Assembly: GCF_009362785.1 (NCBI RefSeq)
Contig: NZ_WHNQ01000037.1
Location: 1 to 60,109 of the forward strand
Direction: 5' to 3'
From: Paraburkholderia atlantica
GTDB lineage: Bacteria > Pseudomonadota > Gammaproteobacteria > Burkholderiales > Burkholderiaceae
Length of the DNA: 60,109 bases
A program made the position numbers and the translations under genes. Below the pieces are notes generated by a model. That model worked only from the letters and a program-made list of their open reading frames with translations, was not told the origin of the DNA and searched no databases. How positions within the stretch are numbered: the first letter of the stretch is position 1; the number at the start of each line of letters is the position of its first letter. This document shows positions 25,688 to 34,685 of the stretch, in pieces.

Positions 25688-26758
25688 TTAATTCAACCGG
25701 CCTCCGCTGTGCGCATCGAACAGATGCGCCCGCTCCCCGCAAGGGAGCAGATGGATCCGGTCCCCCGGCCGGGCGTCGATACGCTCACGATACGCGACGA
25801 TGAGATCCTGCCCGGCAAAGCGCACCGCTATCTGCGTCTCCGATCCGGTCGGTTCCACTACCACCACTTCAGCCGGTAGGCCGCGTCCACTTCCATCGAG
25901 CCGGAAGTCTTCAGGCCTCGCGCCATAAACGACGCGGGCTCCTTGCTCCGCGTTGGGCCTTGTCGCCAACGGCAACTGCAGGCCACCGTCCGTTATCACG
26001 CGTGCACCGTTGTTTAGATCCAGGTGTCCGTGAATGAAGTTCATCGACGGCGAGCCGATGAACCCCGCAACGAACGCATTGCGCGGCGTGTCATACAGTT
26101 CGAGCGGCGTGCCCACCTGTTCGATCAATCCATCCTTGAGTACGACGATACGGTCAGCCATCGTCATCGCTTCGACCTGATCGTGCGTTACGTAAATCGT
26201 GGTGGTACGCAGCCGCTGGTGCAAGGCCTTGATCTCCGTGCGCATCTTGACGCGCAAGCTCGCGTCGAGGTTCGACAGCGGCTCGTCGAACAGAAAGGCC
26301 TGCGGTTGACGCACGATCGCGCGGCCCATCGCGACACGCTGTCTTTGTCCCCCCGATAGCTGGCGCGGCAGGCGTTCAAGCAGCGGAGTCAGTCCAAGGC
26401 TTTGCGCCACGTCGTTCACGCGTACCGCCATCTCCGCCTTGGACGCGCCTTTCAATTGCAGAGAAAAAGCAAGATTCTGCGCGACAGTCATATGCGGATA
26501 AAGCGCGTAATTCTGGAACACCATCGCGATGTTGCGATCTTTCGGCGCGAACTCGTTGATCGATTGATCGCCCAGCATGATGTCGCCTTCTGTGACCGAC
26601 TCCAGTCCTGCGATCATCCGCAGCAACGTGGACTTGCCGCAGCCCGACGGACCGACGAGCGCCACGAATTCTCCGTCGGCGATTTCGACATCGATGCCGC
26701 CAATGGCCTCGGTATTGTCGTAGCGTTTGTGAACATTGCGGATGCTGAGCGAAGACAT
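25688..26758 (-). CDS. CUT1-type ABC transporter ATPase (UgpC/MalK family)
   Basis: 356 residues: ABC domain with Walker A GPSGCGKST (about 36-44), signature LSGGQRQRV (about 135) and Walker B AFLFDEPLSNLD, then a C-terminal TOBE/regulatory part (GARVVYGARPEDFRLDG) typical of sugar and polyol importers. Last gene of the tauD-like/SBP/permease/permease/ATPase unit, 32 bp after the second permease. Powers uptake of an unknown substrate. Confidence 0.9.
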   Translation of the reverse strand: MSSLSIRNVHKRYDNTEAIGGIDVEIADGEFVALVGPSGCGKSTLLRMIAGLESVTEGDIMLGDQSINEFAPKDRNIAMVFQNYALYPHMTVAQNLAFSLQLKGASKAEMAVRVNDVAQSLGLTPLLERLPRQLSGGQRQRVAMGRAIVRQPQAFLFDEPLSNLDASLRVKMRTEIKALHQRLRTTTIYVTHDQVEAMTMADRIVVLKDGLIEQVGTPLELYDTPRNAFVAGFIGSPSMNFIHGHLDLNNGARVITDGGLQLPLATRPNAEQGARVVYGARPEDFRLDGSGRGLPAEVVVVEPTGSETQIAVRFAGQDLIVAYRERIDARPGDRIHLLPCGERAHLFDAHSGGRLN

Positions 26759-26790
26759 GGCGCGTTGAATCCCCTATTTCGCAATTCTTT

Positions 26791-27720
26791 TTAGTCCTTC
26801 AGTCCGCCCGCGGTCAGGCCGCGCACCAGGTATGTACGGACCAGTACCGTGAACAGAACGACCGGCAGCATGACCAGCGTGCCGGCGGCGGCGACCTTGG
26901 TCCATTCCCAGCCTTCGTACTGGAGAAAATTCACGATCGACACCGGCGCGGTGATCGCATTAGTCCGCGTGAGAATCAAGGCGTAGAAGAAGTCGTTCCA
27001 CGAGAAGATGAAGCACAGCACGGCAGTGGCCGCGAGTCCGGGCGCCGCAAGCGGCAGCGTGACGCGCCAGAAGGCTTGCCAGATGCCGCAGCCGTCGATC
27101 TGCGCGGCTTCTTCAAGTGTGCGCGGCACGGCCTCGAAGAAGGTTTGCATCAGCCAGATGACAATCGACAGATTGAACGTCAGATACACGATCACAAGCC
27201 CCGCGATAGTGTCCTGAAGCCCGAGCCACCGGTACGCGAGATAGAACGGAATCGTGAACGCGACCGGCGGCGCCATACGCGTGGTCAGAATCCATAGCGC
27301 GACCTGCTTGCGTGCGCGAAACTTCCAGCGCGTCAGCGTGTAAGCCGCCGGCACGCCGATCAGCAACGAAAGCAGCGTGGACAACGTGCTGACTATGAGG
27401 CTGTTCACGAACGAGCCTACGAAGCTGCTATGAAAGAGACCTCTGAAGGCATCGAGGGTCGGCTTGAAGAGCAGCCCGTCGTCGAATATCGTGTCAGCGG
27501 GACGCAACGCCAGTTGCACGAGCCACAGGAACGGAAACAGCAGTACCAGCAGCAGCGCGGCGACCACCACCGCGCGCGCATGACGTTGCCACTCCGCTCC
27601 CAGCCGATACATCCTCGTGCCCTTGCGGCGTCGGCGGCCGACAGGCGCCGTGTGTCCGTCTTCGCTCACTCCAATTGCGCCGGGCAGATCGCGATCGATC
27701 GAAGTACTACTCTGCGTCAT
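26791..27720 (-). CDS. CUT1-type ABC transporter permease 2 (MalG-like)
   Basis: 309 residues with an N-terminal cytoplasmic stretch, membrane segment VVVAALLLVLLFPFLWLVQL, and the coupling loop EEAAQIDGCGIWQAFWRVTLP. The start at 27720 overlaps the previous permease by 14 bp; an internal ATG in GTRMYRLGAEW is an alternative. Partner of the permease at 27707-28618. Confidence 0.9.
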   Translation of the reverse strand: MTQSSTSIDRDLPGAIGVSEDGHTAPVGRRRRKGTRMYRLGAEWQRHARAVVVAALLLVLLFPFLWLVQLALRPADTIFDDGLLFKPTLDAFRGLFHSSFVGSFVNSLIVSTLSTLLSLLIGVPAAYTLTRWKFRARKQVALWILTTRMAPPVAFTIPFYLAYRWLGLQDTIAGLVIVYLTFNLSIVIWLMQTFFEAVPRTLEEAAQIDGCGIWQAFWRVTLPLAAPGLAATAVLCFIFSWNDFFYALILTRTNAITAPVSIVNFLQYEGWEWTKVAAAGTLVMLPVVLFTVLVRTYLVRGLTAGGLKD

Positions 27721-28618
27721 GGCTATTCCATCCGAGTTTGCCGACCAGCCAGCTCAGCAGGAAGACACCGACGAGGATGACCGTCGCAATCGCGCTCCCG
27801 TAGCCCCAATAAGAGAAATTGAATGCCTCGATGAAGCTGTAGTAGTTGGCGACTTCCGTTACGGTGCCGGGGCCGCCGTTGGTCAACACGTAGATCAATG
27901 GGAACGCCTTGAAGCTGTCGATGAGCCGGAACAATCCGCAGACCACCAGCACCGGACGCAGGTATGGCAGCACGATATAGCGGAACAATTGCCAGCGCCC
28001 CGCGCCATCGAGGCTCGCCGCTTCGAGCGGATCGTCGGGAATGGTCTGCAATGTGGCCAGCACCATTAGCATCGTGAACGGGAACCATTGCCACGTGTCG
28101 GCGGCGGCGACTGCCCACAGCGCGGTCGACGGATTCGCGATCAACGAACTCACCGGATAACCGGCCGACTCCAGCACACGATGCAGCGGGCTGATATCCG
28201 GTGAATAAAGGATCTTCCAGATCAGCGCGGCGACAATCGGCGGCAACACCATCGGAATCAGAAAAACGGTACGCACGCCCCTGAGAAACGCCGACTTGCC
28301 GTCGAGCAGCAGCGCAAGCCCGAGGCCGATAGCCAGTTGTGACGTTACGCTCGCCACCGACAACTTGAGCTGCGTGCGCACCGAATCCAGAAACCGCGTG
28401 TCGTGCAGCAGTTGCCGATAGTTGACGAGTGGATCGTCGAAGCGAAAACTCGCGGCCGGGTTCGTGAGGCTCAGCGGAGTCAGACTGACGACGATGAGCA
28501 CCACGGTCGGCACGAGCGTAACGGCCGCCAAGGCGATCAACGACGGTGTCAGCCCGAGCAGGAATGCGCGCCGCTGTTGCGACACCCAGCTCGCAGCGGG
28601 AAGTAATGGCGTCGACAT
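27707..28618 (-). CDS. CUT1-type ABC transporter permease 1 (MalF-like)
   Basis: 303-residue permease with six predicted membrane segments; EAA-type loop LEAASLDGAGRWQLFRYIVL and the typical LTNGGPGTVTEV segment of MalF-like sugar permeases. Separated from the binding-protein gene by 10 bp. Confidence 0.9.
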   Translation of the reverse strand: MSTPLLPAASWVSQQRRAFLLGLTPSLIALAAVTLVPTVVLIVVSLTPLSLTNPAASFRFDDPLVNYRQLLHDTRFLDSVRTQLKLSVASVTSQLAIGLGLALLLDGKSAFLRGVRTVFLIPMVLPPIVAALIWKILYSPDISPLHRVLESAGYPVSSLIANPSTALWAVAAADTWQWFPFTMLMVLATLQTIPDDPLEAASLDGAGRWQLFRYIVLPYLRPVLVVCGLFRLIDSFKAFPLIYVLTNGGPGTVTEVANYYSFIEAFNFSYWGYGSAIATVILVGVFLLSWLVGKLGWNSHDAE

Positions 28619-28628
28619 GTCGTAGCCG

Positions 28629-29960
28629 TCAGATCTTGATGCCGGCCCGTCTCAGTTCCGCAATCGACGCCGCTTGCGCCTGCTGCATCGCCTGGCGTGC
28701 CGACAGCTGCTTCGTCGCGATGCGCGCGATCGCCGCGTTGAGCTGCTGATCGACCTGCGGATAGACCGCGACCGTGCGGTACTTCATATGACCGGATTTC
28801 GCCGCGAGATCGATGGATTGCAGTGAAAGCTCCGCAAGATCGTGACCATTGATCAACTGCCGCGTGCGGAATTCCTTCGAGTCTATGTCCGAACGCCGCG
28901 CGGGCGATCCGTAACCGGCAGCGACGGTCCGCCGTGTGATCTGCTTCGACAGCGCCCACTGAATGAATGACCACGCCGCTTCCTTGTTCTTCGAGCCGGC
29001 GGGAATGCCCAGGCCATGCACGGCAACGCCGGGAAAACGTCCGGCCGGTCCCTTCGGCACGAGCCCGAAGCTCGCCGTCTTCACGGTCCTGCTCGCCACG
29101 GGGTCGCCGAGTTGGGCGAGGTAGATCTGACCGGCATCCGTAAAATTCGTGCGGCCGAGCATCAGGGCCTGCGTGACCTGATCGGGCGTGTACGTCACGC
29201 CACCGTCCGGACCGAACTCGCTGATCAGGTTCGCGTAATACTCGGCGGCGGCAATCGCCTCCGGCGTGTCGAGCGTGGGAAACAGGTCGTCCGGCGGCGC
29301 GCGGAACACATTGCCACCGAATGCCTGCAGATACGGCACGAAGGTCCAGCCATAGTGGCTGTCCGCGACGTAGCCCGCGACGCGTTCCTTCTTGTTGACG
29401 GCCCTCAGCACCTTGACGAGATCGTCGGTCGTGTCGGGATACGCGAAGCCCGCTGCCTTCACGAGATCGAAGCGCGACGAGCCCGACAGCAGTGCTTCGG
29501 CATTCCAGGGAATGCCATACAGCTTGCCATCCTTGCCGGTTTCAGACGCGAGCGCGCCCGGCAGGAAATCCTTGACGTCCCAGTCCGCCGCGGTAAGCGC
29601 GGGATTCTTGATGAAGTCGTCGAGCGGTGTCAGCCAGCCCGAATTGATCCAGCGGCTACTGTAGATGAACGTGACGTTCAGCACGTCATACGCGGAACCC
29701 CGCGTGGACAATTCGAGGTCAGCGCGCTGGTTGTACACCGGAAACGAAGGTGTATCGAAGTTCACCTTCGCGCCGCTCGCTGCTTCGAATTCCGGCAACC
29801 ATTGTTGAAGCAGTTTCGTGTATGCGGTGCTGAACACCGATACGTTGAGCGTCACACCGGCGTACTTCTTTGCGCCGGATTGCGCGCGAACCAGGCCTGG
29901 CAGCATCGCCGTTGCGCCCAATACGGCGGCGGCCTGAAGCAGGCGTCGTCGTTGTGTCAT
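28629..29960 (-). CDS. CUT1-type ABC transporter solute-binding protein
   Basis: Family 1 extracellular binding protein, 443 residues. The N-terminus MTQRRRLLQAAAVLGATAML has a twin-arginine-like charge cluster before a hydrophobic core and the likely cleavage site VRAQSG. Mature features include FEAASGAKVNFDTPSF, DVLNVTFIYSSRWINSGWL and GIPAGSKNKEAAWSFIQW, as in sugar/polyol binding proteins. Placed 37 bp behind the TauD-type dioxygenase, so the imported ligand may be a sulfonate or sulfate ester with sugar-like shape; that is inference. Confidence 0.88.
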   Translation of the reverse strand: MTQRRRLLQAAAVLGATAMLPGLVRAQSGAKKYAGVTLNVSVFSTAYTKLLQQWLPEFEAASGAKVNFDTPSFPVYNQRADLELSTRGSAYDVLNVTFIYSSRWINSGWLTPLDDFIKNPALTAADWDVKDFLPGALASETGKDGKLYGIPWNAEALLSGSSRFDLVKAAGFAYPDTTDDLVKVLRAVNKKERVAGYVADSHYGWTFVPYLQAFGGNVFRAPPDDLFPTLDTPEAIAAAEYYANLISEFGPDGGVTYTPDQVTQALMLGRTNFTDAGQIYLAQLGDPVASRTVKTASFGLVPKGPAGRFPGVAVHGLGIPAGSKNKEAAWSFIQWALSKQITRRTVAAGYGSPARRSDIDSKEFRTRQLINGHDLAELSLQSIDLAAKSGHMKYRTVAVYPQVDQQLNAAIARIATKQLSARQAMQQAQAASIAELRRAGIKI

Positions 29961-29997
29961 GTGCGGAGAGCCTCGTATTGGTTATCGTCGAACCCGC

Positions 29998-30981
29998 TCA
30001 GGCGGCGGAAGCGGCCGGCTCGCGCGTGGCCTGCGGCGAGTCCACTTGCGTTGTCGGTTCCGGCCGCCGAAGCGTGCGACTATGACGGCCGTCGACGGAA
30101 ACCGCGCGCTCGCCCGCCACAGTCACGCGACGCACGAGGCGCTCCTGGGTGCCGTAATCGTTCACCGCGTAGTGTTGCGTTGCGCGGTTGTCCCAGATCG
30201 CCACATCGTTCTGACGCCACTGCCAGCGCACGGTGTTTTCGAGGCGGATCACGCGGTTTTGCAGGATCTCGAAGATTCGCGCGGACTCCGAACTCGACAA
30301 ACCCACGATGCGTTTGATGAAGTGGCCCAACAGCAAGGCTCTTTCGCCCGACACCGGATGCACGTGCACGATCGGATGCTCGGCCTCGTACACGGCCGAA
30401 ACGAACACGTTCTGGTGATGCGCGAGACGCGCCGCGGCGGACTGCGTGTCGGTTCCTGCTATACGCTCTGCACCGTAGTCGTAATCGTTGGTATGCACGG
30501 CCCACAGGGAGTCGGCGAGCCGCTTCAGATCGTCCGGCAGACGTTCGTAGGCGACGGCCGTGTTGGCCCACACCGTATCGCCGCCGTAAGCCGGAATCTT
30601 CACGCCGCGAAGAATAGAAATCTTCGGGAACGCATCGACGAAAGTGACGTCCGTGTGCCAGGAATCTGCGCGGCCGCCACCTTTGGACGCATCCAGCTCG
30701 AACAGCGCCGTGCCTTCCGGCGACGGCACGGTCGGATGCGCGACGGTTTCGCCGAATCGTGCGCCGAACGCCTGGTGCGACACGTCGTCCAGATGTCCCT
30801 GATCGCGGAAGAACAGCACCTTGTACTTCACCAGCGCGCGATGGAGCGTGTCGATCACGGACTCGTCGAGCGCTGGGGAGAGCTTGAAATCCTGAACTTC
30901 TCCGCCAATCAATCCCGCCACACGCCGGATGCGCAGATTTTCAAATGAGGTGTCCAGATTCGATTGCGCAGAGGAACTCAC
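29998..30981 (-). CDS. TauD/TfdA-type Fe(II)/2-oxoglutarate dioxygenase
   Basis: Oxygenase that hydroxylates the carbon next to sulfur (or an ester oxygen), releasing sulfite or sulfate. GTG at 30981 with AGGAG 8 bp upstream gives 327 residues; the open frame to 31047 lacks a ribosome site. The facial triad is H109-x-D111 (SWHTDVTF) and H270 (ATQHYAVND), with 2-oxoglutarate arginines near R281/R285. The C-terminal 40 residues are a low-complexity tail (RRPEPTTQVDSPQATREP). First gene of the unit ending at 25688. Substrate unknown; alternatives are taurine, alkyl sulfates or a sulfosugar. Confidence 0.87.
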   Translation of the reverse strand: MSSSAQSNLDTSFENLRIRRVAGLIGGEVQDFKLSPALDESVIDTLHRALVKYKVLFFRDQGHLDDVSHQAFGARFGETVAHPTVPSPEGTALFELDASKGGGRADSWHTDVTFVDAFPKISILRGVKIPAYGGDTVWANTAVAYERLPDDLKRLADSLWAVHTNDYDYGAERIAGTDTQSAAARLAHHQNVFVSAVYEAEHPIVHVHPVSGERALLLGHFIKRIVGLSSSESARIFEILQNRVIRLENTVRWQWRQNDVAIWDNRATQHYAVNDYGTQERLVRRVTVAGERAVSVDGRHSRTLRRPEPTTQVDSPQATREPAASAA

Positions 30982-31235
30982 GGATGGCACTCCTGTATGA
31001 AGAGCGACCAAGTGTAAGAAACCGCACACCACGCACAAACCAATCAATAGGAATATTCATTCCGTACGTGGCCTGATAAGCATTCGGCAGAATGAAAGAA
31101 TGCGGTGATCGTAATGCCGTCGGCGGCGAGTGAGGACTGCGCCGATCTCGCTTATCGCGAGCACGTCGCCCTGCGCAAGATCGATGCACGCGAAGCCATC
31201 GTCGATATCCGGTAGTCCGGGCACACACGCGATCA
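30982..31235. promoter_or_regulatory. spacer with likely promoter of the TauD-type unit
   Basis: This 254-bp gap breaks the otherwise unbroken minus-strand gene run between the four-domain rhodanese and the TauD-type gene. It contains an AT-rich part with an inverted repeat GGAAT-ATTC-ATTCC at 31050-31063, roughly 70-80 bp before the GTG start. This is a plausible place for a CysB- or Cbl-like sulfur regulator to act, but the assignment is a guess. Confidence 0.4.
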
Positions 31236-32918
31236 TCAAAGAATCGGCTGGGCAAGCGTGTCCGCGTGGGCCGCTTGCACGTCGATGCAAAACTGGCGAA
31301 GCTCGTCTGGCGCACACTGCGCAATCAAGCCGGTTTCCCAGGCGAGATAGGCACGCGCCGCATCGAGGTTGCCTTCGTGGCGGTCATGCACAAAAAACAG
31401 GTAGTCGATCCGCTCACGATCCGCAGGGGTCTGCGGCGACGCTTCGATCGGGTAGCCTGCTTGCCTGAATGTATCGATGCCCTCTTTCGCAATGGATACA
31501 TTGCTGAAGCGAGCCTCGCGCAGATCGACCGCGGCGAGCGCGGCCAGCTCCTGTGAATCCGCCAGCAGCACGATGCGATGCGAGCGCCCCGCTTTTTCAA
31601 GTGCCGCAGCCAAGCGTGGACGGATCGACCAGCGCGCCCGCTCGGGATGGCCGACGCGATACGCGGCGCTGGAGCGCAGATCGAGCACGTGCACGTCTGC
31701 TGCGCCGCGCAGCTTGCGTAGTCCGTCCGCATCGATCAGGTCTTCTTCGACCGCGCCATGCGCAGTGGCTTGCCGCCCGTGACGCCGCAGTGCGTGTGCA
31801 TCCCGTGCCTCGACCAACGCGGTTTCAAGGCCCAGTTGCACGAGCCACGTCGCAATGACAGGCGCGCGTATGCCGTCGTAATCGACCAGCAGCACGCGAG
31901 CACGGCGCACGCCGATGGTCTGATCCGTTGCCTGAAGCAATTGTCCGCCGGGTGCGTGCACGGCGGCGGGCACGCCGTCGCGCGCGAACTCGGCGGCGCT
32001 GCGCACGTCGAGCAGATACGTGGTGCGGTCAGCGGCGTCGAGCCATGCTTGCGCGGCCCGTGCGTCGAGCGTGGTCACGGCGAACCGTGCGGCGAGTAAC
32101 GCGGCACGGTCACGCGCTTCGCTCGATACACTGTCTTCGACGCTATCCGGATAGCGTCGCGCGCTGCCGTGCTCCAGTTCCAGACCGGCAAGCGCCCAGC
32201 CTTGTGTGCCGTTTTCGAGCGCGACGACCGGATTCGGCACGCCCAGACTGCGCAGCAACTGCGCGCCGATGATGCTGCGCGTACGCCCCGCGCAATGAAT
32301 CACGACAGGCGTGCGCGGGTCCGCCGCCAGCGCACCGAAACGATAGGCCAATTCGCCGTTGGGGCAGCTCACCGCGCCCGGAATCGTCATCTTCGTGTGC
32401 TCTTCGACGGTGCGTCCGTCCAGCAGAATCAGCGGCGCGCGCTCCGCCTTCAATCTGGCGAGATCGGCCGCCGAAATGTGCGGCGTCTCGTACGCATGCT
32501 CGACGAGTTCGCCGAAGGTTTTCGACGGCACGTTCACGCCCTTGAACAGCGTGTAGCCGGCCGCGGCCCAGCCGCGCGCGCCGTCTTTCAGAACGAACAG
32601 TCGCGTGTAGCCCAACGCATGAAGCCGACGTGCGGCGCGCCGTGAGATTGCTGCGTCATCCGTGCCGGCATCGAGCAGGACGATGCGTACTTCGCGCCGC
32701 GGCGCGAGGCGGACGATATCGAGTTCGAGCCGGCTATACGGCAGTGGAACCGCGAAGAACGGATGGCCTTCACCGAACTCGCCGGCTTCTCGCACGTCGA
32801 AGAACGCAATCTCTTCCTCGTCGTTCAACCATTCACGTACGGTGGTCGCAGGGATCAGCGAAAAAGTGTCTGCCATTGGAGAATCGGAAAGCACGAAGTT
32901 GGGATCGGACGACGCCAT
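31236..32918 (-). CDS. four-domain rhodanese-like sulfurtransferase (first copy)
   Basis: 560 residues made of four rhodanese folds in tandem. Only domain 2 has the active-site cysteine: C209 in IHCAGRTRSIIG. The same positions read DAGTDDAA in domain 1, DYDGIRAP in domain 3 and ADSQELAA in domain 4. After domain 4 comes a helical end, ARAYLAWETGLIAQ, shared with the second copy. ATG 32918 overlaps the stop of the thiol-dioxygenase-like gene (TGATG), so the two are made together. Probably moves sulfane sulfur from an organic donor; the inactive domains may be binding or assembly modules. No export signal. Confidence 0.88.
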   Translation of the reverse strand: MASSDPNFVLSDSPMADTFSLIPATTVREWLNDEEEIAFFDVREAGEFGEGHPFFAVPLPYSRLELDIVRLAPRREVRIVLLDAGTDDAAISRRAARRLHALGYTRLFVLKDGARGWAAAGYTLFKGVNVPSKTFGELVEHAYETPHISAADLARLKAERAPLILLDGRTVEEHTKMTIPGAVSCPNGELAYRFGALAADPRTPVVIHCAGRTRSIIGAQLLRSLGVPNPVVALENGTQGWALAGLELEHGSARRYPDSVEDSVSSEARDRAALLAARFAVTTLDARAAQAWLDAADRTTYLLDVRSAAEFARDGVPAAVHAPGGQLLQATDQTIGVRRARVLLVDYDGIRAPVIATWLVQLGLETALVEARDAHALRRHGRQATAHGAVEEDLIDADGLRKLRGAADVHVLDLRSSAAYRVGHPERARWSIRPRLAAALEKAGRSHRIVLLADSQELAALAAVDLREARFSNVSIAKEGIDTFRQAGYPIEASPQTPADRERIDYLFFVHDRHEGNLDAARAYLAWETGLIAQCAPDELRQFCIDVQAAHADTLAQPIL

Positions 32919-33550
32919 CAACCGACTGCCTGAGTCGCGCGCTGCAGGTGTTTCGCGTTGTAGCGCACCACGAGGCCGGTATCGGTTTCGAAGCCGAGGC
33001 GGCCCGTCAGCGTTTCAAGCGGACGGCCATACAGATGAAGATGCAGCGTCGGCTCCGCGCCGCCGACATGAATACTGTGGATATCGTCGGGAAGAAAGGC
33101 GATCGGAATGCCGGGCCGCACCACCACTTCGTGCAACAGTTCGAGCGTTGCGCGCTCCGGGTCGCGGCCATCGTCGGTGCGCCGGTAGATACGGTTCAGC
33201 TCCGCGCCTTCGATCGCCGCGATCACGGCCCACGTGTCGTGGTTGTGCGGAATCGTCGTCTTGCCGGGCAGCAGCGAGTTCAGATACAACGCCAGTCCGT
33301 CTTCGCCGGGATTGAGCCTGTAGCGGGTCGACGTATCGCCGCTGTCGAGGCGCGGCGGCGGAAAATCAGTCGCGTCGAACAGTGTGTGCCGCGTCGCGAG
33401 CTGGAGCAGCAGCGCGCTGATCGCCTTCAATGCTTCGCGCGTAACGCCCTTTTCAAGGATGATCGAGCGGGCGTCGGCAAGCAGATCCTGTACCGCTTCA
33501 CGGCGTTGTGCGGCGATAACGCTGCTCGATTCGTTCGTGGTTGTCGTCAT
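32918..33550 (-). CDS. cysteine-dioxygenase-like (thiol dioxygenase) cupin
   Basis: 210 residues, non-haem iron cupin of the CDO / 3-mercaptopropionate dioxygenase type, which turns a thiol into a sulfinate using O2. Candidate iron ligands are H102 and H104 (PHNHDTWAV) and H158 (DDIHSIHVG). The cysteine of the Cys-Tyr crosslink in animal CDO is absent (IEGAELN), as in bacterial thiol dioxygenases. ATG 33550 was chosen over an extension to 33601. It is translationally coupled to the rhodanese that follows, hinting that one uses the product or competes for the substrate of the other. Confidence 0.82.
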   Translation of the reverse strand: MTTTTNESSSVIAAQRREAVQDLLADARSIILEKGVTREALKAISALLLQLATRHTLFDATDFPPPRLDSGDTSTRYRLNPGEDGLALYLNSLLPGKTTIPHNHDTWAVIAAIEGAELNRIYRRTDDGRDPERATLELLHEVVVRPGIPIAFLPDDIHSIHVGGAEPTLHLHLYGRPLETLTGRLGFETDTGLVVRYNAKHLQRATQAVG

Positions 33551-33608
33551 GGTCGTGTCATCAGTTCTCGTGAGGACGTCGCGCGGCATCCGGGATCGCA
33601 ACAGCGAA

Positions 33609-34658
33609 TCAGTCCCTGGACGGGATCGGCCAGATCGCTTTCTGCGCCGCGTTGAAGCGCGGATCGTATTCGACGTCGACCTTCACCTTCTTGCGGATCG
33701 CGTGCCCGTCGTACAGGATGTCGGCGATGTTCTGTTCCTCACCGAGCAGGCCCTTGTCGAACTTGACGAAGCTGCCGCTGCGCACCTGGTACTCGAACGC
33801 GGCGCGTTCATCGGAGATCTTCAGCGTGTCCTTGAGGATGCCGATCACCTCATCCTTGTGCGCATCGTGCCAGGACCAGTAACCCGACATGCGGGAGAAG
33901 AAGTCCTGCAGCGCCGCGACCTTGGCGGGATCTTTCAGGTTGGCGGAAGTCGTCGTCCATACGTTGAGCGCCGGAATCTTCGTGTCGCGGTCGCTCAGCA
34001 GAACGTGGCCCGTGCCCGACCTGATCGTCGGCAGGACCGGGCCGAGCGCGCCCGAATAGACGTCGACCTGCCCCGCGTTGAAGCCCGCCGCCGATGTCGC
34101 GCCGTCCGCGAACTTGATCGGCTGCACGTCTTTCTCGCTCAACCCCGCCTTGACCAGCGTCGCCAGATATTGCGCATGGTTATAGCCGCCGTAGTTATAG
34201 CCGAACTTGTGTCCCTTGATCGCCTGTACGCTCGTGATGCCCGAGCTCGTGCGCAGCGCCGTGATCTCCGGCGGATAGTCTTTGGAATACGCGTTGCGCC
34301 AGCCCGCGACGATGCGCAACGGCGTCGAGTCCTTGGTCCAATCGGTGCGCGCGTTGGCCTGCTCGATCGTGAGCGACGTGTCGCCCATGTGACCCAGATC
34401 GATGCGGCCCGCGTACAGCGCGGACAGATTCGCGGCCGGCCCTGTCAGCAGCACCCATTCGATCTGGTAAGGCGTTCCGTCGACCACGCCCGATTTGCGG
34501 ATCAGCGCGGGAAATGCGGGGTCCTGATAGGCGATCACGAGCTTTGCGTTCTTCAGATCGGCCTGCTGGCTTTGGGCGTGAGCCGTACCCGAGGAGGCGA
34601 GCGTGAAAGTAGCAAGCAATGCGGCAACACCTGCGAATAGCGATTTCTTTAGCGACAT
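33609..34658 (-). CDS. sulfonate/nitrate/taurine-type ABC binding protein
   Basis: 349-residue periplasmic protein with a clear signal peptide (MSLKKSLFAGVAALLATFTL ... AHAQSQQ). NMT1/SsuA-like features: KLVIAYQDPAFPALIRKSG, then ALYAGRIDLGHMGDTSL and FGYNYGGYNHAQYLATLVKA. Together with the ATPase and permease upstream it makes an Ssu/Tau-type importer. Ligand probably a sulfonate or similar sulfur compound, from context. Confidence 0.88.
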   Translation of the reverse strand: MSLKKSLFAGVAALLATFTLASSGTAHAQSQQADLKNAKLVIAYQDPAFPALIRKSGVVDGTPYQIEWVLLTGPAANLSALYAGRIDLGHMGDTSLTIEQANARTDWTKDSTPLRIVAGWRNAYSKDYPPEITALRTSSGITSVQAIKGHKFGYNYGGYNHAQYLATLVKAGLSEKDVQPIKFADGATSAAGFNAGQVDVYSGALGPVLPTIRSGTGHVLLSDRDTKIPALNVWTTTSANLKDPAKVAALQDFFSRMSGYWSWHDAHKDEVIGILKDTLKISDERAAFEYQVRSGSFVKFDKGLLGEEQNIADILYDGHAIRKKVKVDVEYDPRFNAAQKAIWPIPSRD

Positions 34659-34685
34659 GGCAACCCTGGTGATGAATGAAAAAAG

